Below, piece after piece: positions 8,003-16,702 of a DNA stretch of 64,000 bases. The DNA lies in the NCBI GenBank assembly GCA_964392365.1, contig CAYMPH010000017.1, positions 1 to 64,000 on the forward strand. The letters run 5' to 3'. A program made the translations under genes and the position numbers. A model generated the notes under the pieces. It saw only the letters and a list, made by a program, of their open reading frames with translations. It was not told the DNA's origin and did no database searches. The stretch comes from CAYMPH01 sp964392365 (lineage in GTDB: Bacteria > Spirochaetota > UBA4802 > UBA5550). Position 1 is the first letter of the stretch, and every line of letters starts with the position of its first letter.

Positions 8003-9490
8003 ATGCCAAAATCAGCAGATACAGAAAAAACAGAAACAGCTGAAAGCGCTGGTACAACAGAAGTTGTAATTACAGAAGAAAAAAAACCAGAAGAAACTGC
8101 ATCATCCGAACCTGTTGCAGCTGCGGAATCTACGGTTACTGAAGAAAAGAAACCTGAAATTACCGAACCGGTAAAAAACAATTCGCGAAACTCCAATTCA
8201 CAGAAATCTAATGGAGCTGCGTCAAAATCAGGTGAAATCAGGCTTGATCTTGCTGAACTTAAAGGCAAAACCATAAATGAGCTCGTTACTCTTGCAAGGG
8301 AAATCGGAGTTGAGAGGGCCTCAGGACTTAAAAAACAGGATCTAATTTTTGAAATTTTAAAGACAAGAACAGAGCAGAAGGGCCTGATATTTTCAAGCGG
8401 TGTTCTTGAAATTCTGGGCGACGGATACGGATTTTTAAGATCTCCAAATTACAATTATCTGCCGGGACCTGATGATATATATGTTTCTCCATCTCAAATA
8501 AGACTTTTCGGTTTAAAAACAGGCGATACAGTTGCAGGGCAGATTCGTCCGCCTAAAGATAACGAGAGATTTTTTGCATTATTAAGAGTTGAAGCAGTCA
8601 ATTTTGAAAATCCCGACTCCCTTAATAAAAGAGTATTTTTTGATAACCTGACTCCTTTGTATCCTGATTCAAGAATAAATCTTGAAACAGAATCCAAGAA
8701 TATAGATATGAGAATTGTAAATCTCATGACGCCTTTCGGTAAAGGTCAGAGGGCACTGATAGTTGCTCCTCCAAGAACCGGTAAAACAATTCTGCTTCAG
8801 AAAATTGCAAATTCAATAACAACTAATCATCCGGAAGTATATTTAATCGTTCTATTGATAGATGAACGACCGGAAGAGGTAACAGATATGCAGAGGTCAG
8901 TAAGGGGCGAGGTTGTTTCCTCAACTTTTGATGAGCCTGCTGTGCGGCACGTACAGGTTGCAGAAATGGTTATAGAGAAAGCCAAGAGACTTGTTGAACA
9001 TAAAATGGATGTTGTAATCCTTCTCGATTCAATAACAAGGCTTGCGCGCGCGTACAATCAGGTTGTGCCTACAAGCGGAAAGATTCTATCCGGCGGTGTT
9101 GACTCAAATGCGCTGCATAAGCCGAAAAGATTTTTCGGAGCAGCAAGAAATATCGAGGAAGGCGGAAGTCTTACAATTCTTGCCACTGCTCTTGTTGATA
9201 CAGGAAGCAGAATGGATGAGGTAATATTTGAGGAATTCAAGGGAACCGGCAACAGCGAACTTCATCTTGACCGTAAACTTGTTGAAAGAAGGATATTTCC
9301 GGCAATCGACATAAATAAATCCGGTACAAGAAAAGAAGAATTACTGCTTGACGAGGAAGAGCTAAATAAATTATGGGTTTTAAGGAAGGCTCTTGCTTCC
9401 ATGAGCTCAACAGAAGCTATGGAGCTTTTAGTTGAGAAGATGAAAGAAACAAAAAACAACAAAGCGTTTTTTAAAGCTATGAATTCATAA
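8003..9490 (+). CDS. rho: Transcription termination factor Rho
   Basis: Rho is the hexameric RNA helicase that ends transcription. After a disordered, Glu/Lys/Ser-rich extension (residues 1-75) come the N-terminal helical domain (ELKGKTINELVTLAREIG, about 85-102), the S1-like RNA-binding domain (ILGDGYGFLRSPNYNYLPG), the Walker A loop APPRTGKT (255-262), Walker B VVILLDSITRLARAY and the Q/R-loop region SGGVD. ATG 8003 is chosen over GTG 7997 because AAAAGG lies 5 nt upstream. The low-complexity extension makes it longer (495 aa) than E. coli Rho (419). rpmE follows 16 nt later. Confidence 0.97.
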   Translation: MPKSADTEKTETAESAGTTEVVITEEKKPEETASSEPVAAAESTVTEEKKPEITEPVKNNSRNSNSQKSNGAASKSGEIRLDLAELKGKTINELVTLAREIGVERASGLKKQDLIFEILKTRTEQKGLIFSSGVLEILGDGYGFLRSPNYNYLPGPDDIYVSPSQIRLFGLKTGDTVAGQIRPPKDNERFFALLRVEAVNFENPDSLNKRVFFDNLTPLYPDSRINLETESKNIDMRIVNLMTPFGKGQRALIVAPPRTGKTILLQKIANSITTNHPEVYLIVLLIDERPEEVTDMQRSVRGEVVSSTFDEPAVRHVQVAEMVIEKAKRLVEHKMDVVILLDSITRLARAYNQVVPTSGKILSGGVDSNALHKPKRFFGAARNIEEGGSLTILATALVDTGSRMDEVIFEEFKGTGNSELHLDRKLVERRIFPAIDINKSGTRKEELLLDEEELNKLWVLRKALASMSSTEAMELLVEKMKETKNNKAFFKAMNS

Positions 9491-9506
9491 TTAAGGAGAT
9501 ATATAG

Positions 9507-9707
9507 ATGAAAGAGGGAATTCATCCGGAATATTTGGATACAGTAATCAAGTGCGCATGCGGCAATGAAATCAAAACCAAGTCAACGGTTAAGGATCTTC
9601 ATATTGAGATATGTTCAAACTGCCATCCGTTTTTTACAAAGCAGCAGAAAATTATCGATTCCGCTGGACGTGTTGACAAATTTAAAAAGAAATACAATTA
9701 CAAATAG
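9507..9707 (+). CDS. rpmE: 50S ribosomal protein L31, zinc-binding type
   Basis: The 66-residue protein has the L31 start (MKEGIHPEY) and a four-cysteine zinc site: CxC in KCACGNE and CSNC in EICSNCHPFF. This is the C+ form, which contrasts with the zinc-free paralogue used under zinc limitation. AAGGAGAT is positioned for the ATG. It is cotranscribed with rho, and a strong terminator follows 45 nt after the stop. Confidence 0.96.
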   Translation: MKEGIHPEYLDTVIKCACGNEIKTKSTVKDLHIEICSNCHPFFTKQQKIIDSAGRVDKFKKKYNYK

Positions 9708-9751
9708 CATCTCGATACGCCCTTTGGGCTACTCTATGACTGTTCGTTTAT

Positions 9752-9784
9752 AAAAAAGACCGCTTTATGCGGTCTTTTTTTTTA
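9752..9784 (+). terminator. Intrinsic terminator after rho-rpmE
   Basis: A GACCGC/GCGGTC stem with loop TTTAT is preceded by six A and followed by about ten T. The symmetrical A- and T-tracts would let it also stop leftward transcription. Confidence 0.92.
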
Positions 9785-9977
9785 TATGGCAATCCTGGGA
9801 AAATTGCTATTGAATAAAATTTTCCACCTCGCATTACTCACCACTGGAAAGGTTCTGCATCAAATGTGTCCTGGAAAGTGTAGATATGATTCAAGGCTGT
9901 TTATGCAAAACATCTGACAGTCTCGAATCTACATGCCAATGATGCCGGTAACTATCACAGTTCACTTAAGACTGTAT

Positions 9978-10514
9978 CTACTTTTTCGCCCCGGCGGCGT
10001 TCAGTAATTTTATAATCTCTGTATGGTCATAGTATAATGCAATCCCAAGGGCTGTGAAACCTTTCACATCCTTCACATTCACATCTGCATTTTTTTCAAT
10101 TAAGAGTTTTACAATATCTTCTTTACCTTGTTCTGAAGAATAAATCAGTGCTGTTCTGCCTTTCTCATCCTTCGCATTCACATCAGCACCTTTATCAAGT
10201 AATAATTTTACTATATCATTATAGGCATATATTGAAGCCATCATCAGGGCAGTATGACCATTATCAGGTTTTGCATTTACATTAGCGCCTTTCCCTAGCA
10301 GGAGTCTTACAATATCTGTATGGCCCCGGTATGAAGCCCACATCAGCGGTGTAAGACCGGTAGAGTCCTTAACGTTAACATCAGCACCTTTTGCTAATAG
10401 AGATGCAACATTAGCCTTGTTTCCCTGCTCTGCAGCTTTAATTAAATCATCCTTGGTGTCAGCCCAAATTACCATAGAGATCATCAATACTGGAATAATT
10501 AATAGTTTTTTCAT
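9978..10514 (-). CDS. Exported ankyrin-repeat protein
   Basis: This 178-residue protein has a signal peptide (KKLLIIPVLMISMVIWA, cleavage near residue 18) and five ankyrin repeats of about 33 residues (TPLMWASYRGHTDIVRLLL, TALMMASIYAYNDIVKLLL, TALIYSSEQGKEDIVKLLI and flanking ones). Ankyrin repeats mediate protein binding; the partner is unknown. It is a single gene on the minus strand, facing the rho-rpmE terminator. Confidence 0.88.
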   Translation of the reverse strand: MKKLLIIPVLMISMVIWADTKDDLIKAAEQGNKANVASLLAKGADVNVKDSTGLTPLMWASYRGHTDIVRLLLGKGANVNAKPDNGHTALMMASIYAYNDIVKLLLDKGADVNAKDEKGRTALIYSSEQGKEDIVKLLIEKNADVNVKDVKGFTALGIALYYDHTEIIKLLNAAGAKK

Positions 10515-10582
10515 AATTTACCACCTGATTTATTGTTGAATATAATACAACATAGACCGTATTGTATAAAAAATATTCCCTG

Positions 10583-10640
10583 TTATCAAACGGAAAGTCA
10601 ATAATTTTACTTGATTTTTAGCTGCCTGTAAGATTCAGAA
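10583..10640. repeat. Dispersed non-coding repeat, copy 1
   Basis: The segment TTATCA..GTCAATAATTTTA..TTTTAGCTGCC..AAGATTCA recurs at 52162-52210 with a few substitutions and one roughly 11-nt length difference. It lies between the divergent ankyrin and outer-membrane genes. The nature of the repeat is unknown. Confidence 0.5.
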
Positions 10641-10709
10641 TGTCTCCTGTATGGCAGGGTGCTTTATAAATTTAGATATATAAATATCGTATTTTCCCTG
10701 AAGAAAAAA

Positions 10710-11336
10710 ATGAAACATTTAAAAATTAAAATTAAAATTATAGTTGCGGCTGTCTGTTTTTTTTATATCACAGAAGCTTTTGCAATCGACAGCAGTATTA
10801 ATGTTAAAACCGGCTTATCGTATCCATTTGGCTTAAAAATGCCTGCGCTGGATATCGGACTGGATTGGGACTTCGGGCTTCATCCTGCCTTTGCGTTCAA
10901 CCTGGAAAGCGGCTTCAGCTGGGTAAGCCTTAAAAATTATTCAGGCGGGACATTGCTGGCAGACCCTGATTCCGTGATTTACAGCGACGCGTTCACTGTT
11001 CCGCTTATGTTAAATTTTAAACTCAGGTTTGATCTCAGGGGATGGCTTGGTTTTATGATCTATCTAACAGCAGGCGGAGGATATTCATGGATGTTTAATT
11101 CAGCCGGGCAGTCACCTTCAGTAAAAAATACAGACGAATATGGCGGATTTGTGTGGCAGGTTGTTCTTGGAACTGCGGGCTTGCTCAGCGGATATTCAAA
11201 ATCTTCTCTTATCCTTGAAATCGGATACAGAAGCCTAACAGTAAATCTGAAATCTAATCTATACTCAAAAAACCTTGATATGTCATCTATATTTTTCCAT
11301 GCAGGACTAAGTTTTGATCTTTTCAGCGACCGGTAA
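10710..11336 (+). CDS. Predicted outer-membrane beta-barrel protein
   Basis: The start at ATG 10710 gives a clear signal peptide (KHLKIKIKIIVAAVCFFY..EAFA). An upstream in-frame GTG (10659) would bury it behind a charged leader. The mature part (about 183 aa) alternates aromatic/hydrophobic and polar residues and is rich in Gly (GFMIYLTAGGGYSWMF; ILEIGYRSLTVNL), with a terminal LSFDLF-type strand, as expected for an eight-stranded barrel. No specific family is recognised. Confidence 0.6.
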   Translation: MKHLKIKIKIIVAAVCFFYITEAFAIDSSINVKTGLSYPFGLKMPALDIGLDWDFGLHPAFAFNLESGFSWVSLKNYSGGTLLADPDSVIYSDAFTVPLMLNFKLRFDLRGWLGFMIYLTAGGGYSWMFNSAGQSPSVKNTDEYGGFVWQVVLGTAGLLSGYSKSSLILEIGYRSLTVNLKSNLYSKNLDMSSIFFHAGLSFDLFSDR

Positions 11337-11523
11337 CAGAAATTAAATATAAAAATCTTATTTGAATTAAGCTTTTTATATATTTCATTATGACTCCTGT
11401 AGGGCAGGGTGTTGGGAAAACTTGCTGTTTTTTTATCGTAAAATCCTAAAAAGAAAATTTTATTTTTGAATTAAAAATAGTTTTATAATTAACTTGTGCC
11501 CACCTTCGGGGGGTTGGGGGGGC

Positions 11524-12648
11524 TTACTGGATAAATCTGGAAATAAGCTCAATATGATGAGTACACGGAAACATATCTATTAGTGACAGGCTTTCCAGTT
11601 TATAACCTGCTTTTATAAAATCAGCGGCATCTCTTGAGAATGTTGCAGGATTGCACGATACGTAAATTAAAATTCCAGGTTTTATTGAACTGATTGTCTG
11701 TCTTGTAATTTTATCAATTCCGGATCTTGGCGGATCAATTAGTACAGTTTTAGGTTTGAATCGCAGAGACTGAATATTCGATGACGGCAGTGATTTAAAT
11801 TCAACATTAGAAATTTTATTAAGCTTAATGTTCTTATCAGCAAATGAAATGCTTTTTTTGTTTATATCAATGCCAAATCCTCTGTGCGCAATTTTAGAAA
11901 GGTAGAAAGTAAAAAATCCTACACCGCAGCCGATATCAAGAAATTCATCAGTTGAAGAAAGACTGCTGAGACTGGAAACTTTCTCCAGGATCATATTTCT
12001 CAGAAATCTGTTTGCCTGATAAAAAAGAGAAATCTCTCTTTCAAAGAACAGGCCTCCATCATTTTCAAGAATGATTTCGTTCGTTTCTGAATTAAAAATG
12101 TTTCCGTGACAATCAGCTGCAATGCGAAGTTCTCCATCAGCTGTTTTTAAATTTAAAGAACTGTCGTTAATTTTATCATCAAGAAGAATGCAGCCTCTGT
12201 CAGGCAGATTTATATGTTCATTTGATTCCCTTGAGCGGAAACCAGGAATGCCTTTTTCATAATTTATTCTTGCGTGACTTCTATATTTTAATCTCTCTGA
12301 GCTGATGATATCGATTTCGGGAATATCCGTTTCCTGAAATCTTCCGATTCTTTTTAGTGAATCAATAATTATTTCTTTTTTAATTTTAAGTTCTGTTTCA
12401 TAATTCAGATGAAGGTAGGAACATCCTCCGCAGATCATGAAATTCGGGCATTGCGGCTCAATTCTATCTGCAGATTTTTTAATAATTTCAATAATCTTTG
12501 CAATAGAATAATCCTTTTTTTCCTCCGTGATTTCCGCTTTTACAATTTCCCCGGAACATGTTCCGGGTATGAATACTGCTTTACCATCGAGAAATCCGAG
12601 GCCGCTTCCGCCGTAAGTGTTTTTTACTATTTCAATTTCTATTATCAT
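11524..12648 (-). CDS. TrmA/RlmD-family RNA (uracil-5-)-methyltransferase
   Basis: This enzyme transfers a methyl group from SAM to C5 of a uridine in rRNA or tRNA. Visible features are an N-terminal TRAM domain (residues 1-55), Cys67/Cys73/Cys76 (CPNFMICGGC) with a fourth Cys near 153 for a [4Fe-4S] cluster, the FYQANRFL motif, the SAM loop DIGCGVGFFTFYL, the LIDPPRSGID motif and the catalytic cysteine in YVSCNPATFSRD. At 374 residues it is a short member of the family. The target uridine cannot be assigned. It is an isolated minus-strand gene. Confidence 0.88.
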   Translation of the reverse strand: MIIEIEIVKNTYGGSGLGFLDGKAVFIPGTCSGEIVKAEITEEKKDYSIAKIIEIIKKSADRIEPQCPNFMICGGCSYLHLNYETELKIKKEIIIDSLKRIGRFQETDIPEIDIISSERLKYRSHARINYEKGIPGFRSRESNEHINLPDRGCILLDDKINDSSLNLKTADGELRIAADCHGNIFNSETNEIILENDGGLFFEREISLFYQANRFLRNMILEKVSSLSSLSSTDEFLDIGCGVGFFTFYLSKIAHRGFGIDINKKSISFADKNIKLNKISNVEFKSLPSSNIQSLRFKPKTVLIDPPRSGIDKITRQTISSIKPGILIYVSCNPATFSRDAADFIKAGYKLESLSLIDMFPCTHHIELISRFIQ

Positions 12649-12872
12649 TTTTTTATAATTTCGGGATATGCGAATCAGTTCAAGTTAAAATTTAAACCTT
12701 TCTTTAATATTACAGGTTTTTATATTTTTACTGTAAAATTGAAAAATATTAAAATAATTTTATGATTCTGATTAAATAAACAATGTTTTTCTTTTTAAAC
12801 AACGTTTTATTGTTGATTTTATATATACTGGAATCTAATTTGTTCATAAATTAGTTATAATTGGAGTATTTT

Positions 12873-14240
12873 ATGGATAAATTTTTTAATCCAGCCTCTG
12901 TTGCCGTAATCGGTGCATCAAATTCTGCTTTTAATCTCGGATCGTCTATTTGTAAAATATTAACACATTTAAAATATAACGGTAAAGTTTATGCTGTAAA
13001 CAGGAAAGGCGAAGAGGTTTTCGGCTGTCCCGGATTCAGTTCAGTTCAGAATATCCCGGGTGACGTTGAACTCGCGATAATGATGACATCTGCAGCTTCA
13101 ACGCCGGCTCTTATCAGGGAATGCGGTCTGAAAGGGATAAAAAATCTTGTTATAGAAAGCTCCGGATTTACTGAAGAAGGAGAGGCCGGTAAAAAGCTTC
13201 AGGATGAAATTGATTCAATTGCACGTGAATTTGGAATCAGATTTATGGGGCCGAATTGCCTTGGTGTTTTTAATTCACATAATAATTTCTGCTGTTTTTA
13301 CGGTATTGTTCCAGGAATGTATGATAAGGTATTTGAAAAAAAAGGATCAATTTCCTATATAATCCAGAGCGGAGGAATAGGTGCGCTTATTATAGATACT
13401 TTCCAGACTGATATTGTAAATGTGAATAAAATGATCAGTATTGGCAATAAAGCTGATATTGATGAAGCTGATCTTCTTGAATATTTAAATAATGATGATT
13501 CAACTCAGGTTGTCGGAATGTATCTGGAGAGCGTTAAGGATGGCCGCAAGCTCATGGATGTTGCAAGAAAATTCAGAAAGCCTCTTCTTGTGTTCAAGGT
13601 CGGCCGCACGATTGAGGGCTCGAGAGCAGCAATGTCCCATACAGCGGGCATGGCTAACAACGATGTTATCTTTGACAGCGCGTGCAGGCAGTCAGGCATC
13701 ATCAGGCTCAAAACAATTGATGAGATGCACGCTCTTCCGAAAATTTTCACATCAATGCCTGTTCTTAAAGGTAAGAGAATAGTAGTATTTACTAATTCAG
13801 GGGCGTTCGGAGGAATCACATCTGATCTCCTTGTTGAATCCGGATTTGAGGTTGTTAGGCTTTCAGAAGAAACTCAGCAGAAAATTGCAAAAACCGGAAA
13901 GATATTCAATGTCTCAAATCCGGTTGATCTTGGTCCTGCTTTGTCTCCGGACACATTTAGAAATATTTTTGAAATACTGCTGTCGTCTGATGAAGTAGAC
14001 GGAATTCTTGCAATTCCTAACGTCTGGCAGAAAGTTGTGATTGATACAATTATTGAGCTTGTAGGCCTGTGTAAAAAGTTTGATAAACCTGCAGCAATAT
14101 ACATTCCCAATGCAATTGATAGAATTTTATCCATAAGAAACGAATATCAGATTCCGGTTTTTACATCAGCGGAAGAAGCAGTGCGCGCTTTGTATGTATC
14201 TCACCAGCAGTACAATTTTATCCAGAAGAAGGAGGCCTGA
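12873..14240 (+). CDS. ADP-forming acyl-CoA synthetase, alpha subunit
   Basis: The alpha subunit of NDP-forming acetyl/acyl-CoA synthetase makes ATP from acyl-CoA, ADP and Pi. Residues 5-125 form the CoA-binding Rossmann domain (NPASVAVIGASN). The ligase domain carries the phospho-histidine His256 (AAMSHTAGM), and the third domain runs from about residue 290. ATG 12873 has GGAG 6 nt upstream; the longer TTG frame (12861) starts inside that site. The beta subunit begins 1 nt after the stop. Subunits split into two genes are best known from archaea but also occur in anaerobic bacteria. Confidence 0.87.
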   Translation: MDKFFNPASVAVIGASNSAFNLGSSICKILTHLKYNGKVYAVNRKGEEVFGCPGFSSVQNIPGDVELAIMMTSAASTPALIRECGLKGIKNLVIESSGFTEEGEAGKKLQDEIDSIAREFGIRFMGPNCLGVFNSHNNFCCFYGIVPGMYDKVFEKKGSISYIIQSGGIGALIIDTFQTDIVNVNKMISIGNKADIDEADLLEYLNNDDSTQVVGMYLESVKDGRKLMDVARKFRKPLLVFKVGRTIEGSRAAMSHTAGMANNDVIFDSACRQSGIIRLKTIDEMHALPKIFTSMPVLKGKRIVVFTNSGAFGGITSDLLVESGFEVVRLSEETQQKIAKTGKIFNVSNPVDLGPALSPDTFRNIFEILLSSDEVDGILAIPNVWQKVVIDTIIELVGLCKKFDKPAAIYIPNAIDRILSIRNEYQIPVFTSAEEAVRALYVSHQQYNFIQKKEA

Positions 14241-14241
14241 A

Positions 14242-14910
14242 TTGAAGATTATCAGTGAAGCCGTAGCCCGCGGGCAAAGGGCTCTCTCGGAATATGAATC
14301 AAAGATTGTTGTTCAGTTTGCGGGAATTGCCATAACAAAAGAAGGCCTTGCTAAATCAAAGAATGAAGCTGTTAGCCTTGCAGAGAAAATAGGTTATCCT
14401 GTTGTTATGAAAGGGTGTTCAGATAAATTAACACATAAGACTGAAATGGGAATGGTAAAACTTAATATTTCGAGTGCTCAGATGGCTGCAGTTGCATACG
14501 ATGATCTCGCAGGAAAGGGCGTTGAAATGGACGGAGTGCTTGTTCAGGAAATGATAAAAGGCAGCAGGGAATTTGTAATCGGATTTTCCCGGGATATTAA
14601 TTTCGGGCCTTGCGTCATGTTCGGTCTTGGAGGTATTTTTACAGAGGCGCTGAAAGATGTTGCATTCCGGCTGGCTCCGCTAACTGCAACAGATGCTGCA
14701 GAGATGATAGAAGAAATAAAAACCAGAAAGCTTTTAAAAGAGTTCAGGGGAAGCCCTGCTGTTGACATGGATGCATTAATTAATGCACTGATTGGAATTG
14801 GAAATCTTGGCGCAGAAAATAATGAAATTGCTGAAATTGATATTAATCCTTTGATTATAGCAGGTTCCAGGCCGGTTGCTGTAGATGCTCTTGTTATTCT
14901 TAAAAAATGA
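14242..14910 (+). CDS. ADP-forming acyl-CoA synthetase, beta subunit (ATP-grasp)
   Basis: This 222-residue ATP-grasp subunit pairs with the upstream alpha subunit. It shows the ATP-grasp lysine region (IGYPVVMKGCSDKLTHKTEMG), GVLVQEMIKGSREFVIGFSR and the metal-binding end EIAEIDINPLII. The TTG start at 14242 has a GGAGG site 6 nt upstream and gives the family N-terminus (MKIISEAVARGQRALSE). The ATG further upstream lies inside the alpha gene and adds non-homologous residues. The probable role is substrate-level phosphorylation from acetyl- or other acyl-CoA. Confidence 0.87.
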   Translation: MKIISEAVARGQRALSEYESKIVVQFAGIAITKEGLAKSKNEAVSLAEKIGYPVVMKGCSDKLTHKTEMGMVKLNISSAQMAAVAYDDLAGKGVEMDGVLVQEMIKGSREFVIGFSRDINFGPCVMFGLGGIFTEALKDVAFRLAPLTATDAAEMIEEIKTRKLLKEFRGSPAVDMDALINALIGIGNLGAENNEIAEIDINPLIIAGSRPVAVDALVILKK

Positions 14911-15001
14911 TTTATAATACCTGTTTATTATAAATAAGTAAGAAAAATTTTAAAGAATCTTTTTGTTGACAATAATAAAAAGATTCTGAATTATTTCAGG
15001 T

Positions 15002-15766
15002 ATGAATATCAAACTGTTCCTGCCTCCGATTATTGTGCTGGTTGTTACAATCAGCATTTCAATATATGATATTGGTTTTTCTTTTTCCCCTGGTATAAAT
15101 GTAGCCTGGTTTGTTTTATTCAGAATGGTAAGACTTTCCATTCTGTTTGTTATTGCTGTATATCTGATTAAGCCTGTTTCTTCACTGATTGGAAAATATT
15201 TAAACCGGAATCACAGAATTTTTTTTCATATTAAAAGCTCACATAACAATATAAAAAAAGATTTATTTCAGATATGGGTTTTCAGGCCTTTTCAGGGAAT
15301 TGGAATTTCCATGTTTCTTGCAAGCAAACTTATTTATCTTCTTCATATTTATTACAATATTGATAAATCATTTCAGCTCATAACGCCAATTGCCTTTAAC
15401 CTGACAAGATTTGTTCAAATTACACTGATAATTATTCCTATAGCAATAATTCTTTCAGTTTTCTGGATGCTCTCTGATCTGAGTGTACGGTATTTTAATA
15501 AAAAGAGCGGCGAAGTGAAAATTCTTGGAAATGCAATTGAGCTGATAATACCTATGCTTTTCGGATTCTACGGACTTTCAGAATTAATTGAGGATAATTC
15601 AGGATATGTTGCTTTATATTATCTTCTGCAGATTACAATTGCTTTATATCCTCCTTTTGCTTTCTATGCAGCTTTTCACAGTTTATATATTTCAAAAAAC
15701 AGAAAGGAAATATTGGACAAATTGAGATCAAGGAAAGCAGGTATTGATGTGATATGGAAAAGGTAG
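15002..15766 (+). CDS. Polytopic membrane protein of unknown function
   Basis: The 254 residues contain about six hydrophobic helices (roughly 5-25, 36-60, 100-120, 130-155, 180-200, 205-230), separated by short basic loops, ending in a charged cytoplasmic tail. I do not recognise a family. The gene is followed 30 nt later by a secreted-protein gene on the same strand, so the pair may be cotranscribed. Confidence 0.65.
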   Translation: MNIKLFLPPIIVLVVTISISIYDIGFSFSPGINVAWFVLFRMVRLSILFVIAVYLIKPVSSLIGKYLNRNHRIFFHIKSSHNNIKKDLFQIWVFRPFQGIGISMFLASKLIYLLHIYYNIDKSFQLITPIAFNLTRFVQITLIIIPIAIILSVFWMLSDLSVRYFNKKSGEVKILGNAIELIIPMLFGFYGLSELIEDNSGYVALYYLLQITIALYPPFAFYAAFHSLYISKNRKEILDKLRSRKAGIDVIWKR

Positions 15767-15796
15767 CTGCATATTAAATACAACAGGAGATATATC

Positions 15797-16657
15797 GTGA
15801 ATCATGTTTTATATGCATTTTTTATATTTATTTTTATTGCATCTTCATCATATGCTGAATCGCTCAAAGCAGGATATTTCAATATTGTTTATAATAAAAA
15901 TGATGTTCTTGCTGATGTCAGAATCAATGATATTCCTGTAATTACAATGGATAAGAAAAATTCTATCTCCGGACAACTTGAGGTGAATTACTGGATTTCT
16001 CCAGGTAAAAATAAAATTTCCATTAAGCTTGATGAACAGAAAAAAAAAGATGAAGACAGTCCGTATAATCCAAAAATAAAAGTGTCGCTTTATATCGGAC
16101 AAAAAGGGGAATTCCCGGCTGATGGAAAACTCATAGCAGAATATGAATGGCCTGAAAATTTAACTGAAGATGAAAAAAAATACGGCAGTGATAAGAAACA
16201 GATTTTTCCTGTAAGTAAAACAATTGAATTTGAACCTGAATTTATTCCGCCATCGGATCTCTGGAAAAAAGCTGAATCGGTTTCTATAACAAAGAAAGAT
16301 GAACAGGATATTATAAATCTTCTGAAAGAGTTTGAAAAATCGTTTAACAAGCGTAATTTAGAAAAGCTTTATAAGATATTGGAGTTCCGCGCAGCAGACG
16401 GCACAAACGCAAGATATTATCCTGTTGCAAAAGAACAGATTATGAAAGATATAAAATCATTCAATTCAGACAATTCAATGAAAATAAAAAATATTTCAAA
16501 CGGAAAATATAATTTTACGAAACTATTCAATGGACAGATTTACCGTGTAACAGATTCAGCAGGTAAATTCCCATTAATATATTTTTCAAAAGAAGGTTCC
16601 GGAGAAATTGAAGTTTATGTTTCAAAAATTGACGGGAAATGGGTTCTATCCAGATAA
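15797..16657 (+). CDS. Secreted protein of unknown function
   Basis: This 286-residue protein has a signal peptide (NHVLYAFFIFIFIASSSYA). The start is GTG at 15797, supported by AGGAGA 6 nt upstream. Residues about 25-125 look like a beta-sandwich. Residues about 180-285 (LLKEFEKSFNKRNLEKLYKIL and following) resemble an NTF2/SnoaL-like cone, but this is weak. Probable location is the periplasm or outer membrane. It is convergent with the acyl-CoA ligase gene. Confidence 0.6.
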   Translation: MNHVLYAFFIFIFIASSSYAESLKAGYFNIVYNKNDVLADVRINDIPVITMDKKNSISGQLEVNYWISPGKNKISIKLDEQKKKDEDSPYNPKIKVSLYIGQKGEFPADGKLIAEYEWPENLTEDEKKYGSDKKQIFPVSKTIEFEPEFIPPSDLWKKAESVSITKKDEQDIINLLKEFEKSFNKRNLEKLYKILEFRAADGTNARYYPVAKEQIMKDIKSFNSDNSMKIKNISNGKYNFTKLFNGQIYRVTDSAGKFPLIYFSKEGSGEIEVYVSKIDGKWVLSR

Positions 16658-16666
16658 AATTACTTC

Positions 16667-16687
16667 CCCCTCCCTTGATGGGAGGGG
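16667..16687. terminator. Hairpin between convergent genes
   Basis: An 8-bp stem CCCCTCCC / GGGAGGGG with loop TTGAT sits in the 45-nt gap between two convergent genes. It may act as a shared stop, although there is no T-tract. The sequence also looks like a dispersed C/G-rich repeat. Confidence 0.5.
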
Positions 16688-16702
16688 TTAGGGAAGGTTG
16701 AT

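Noticed and set aside
12861..12872. TTG at 12861 as start of the acyl-CoA synthetase alpha subunit
   Set aside because: It lies in the ribosome-binding site (GGAG) of the ATG at 12873, which matches the family N-terminus.
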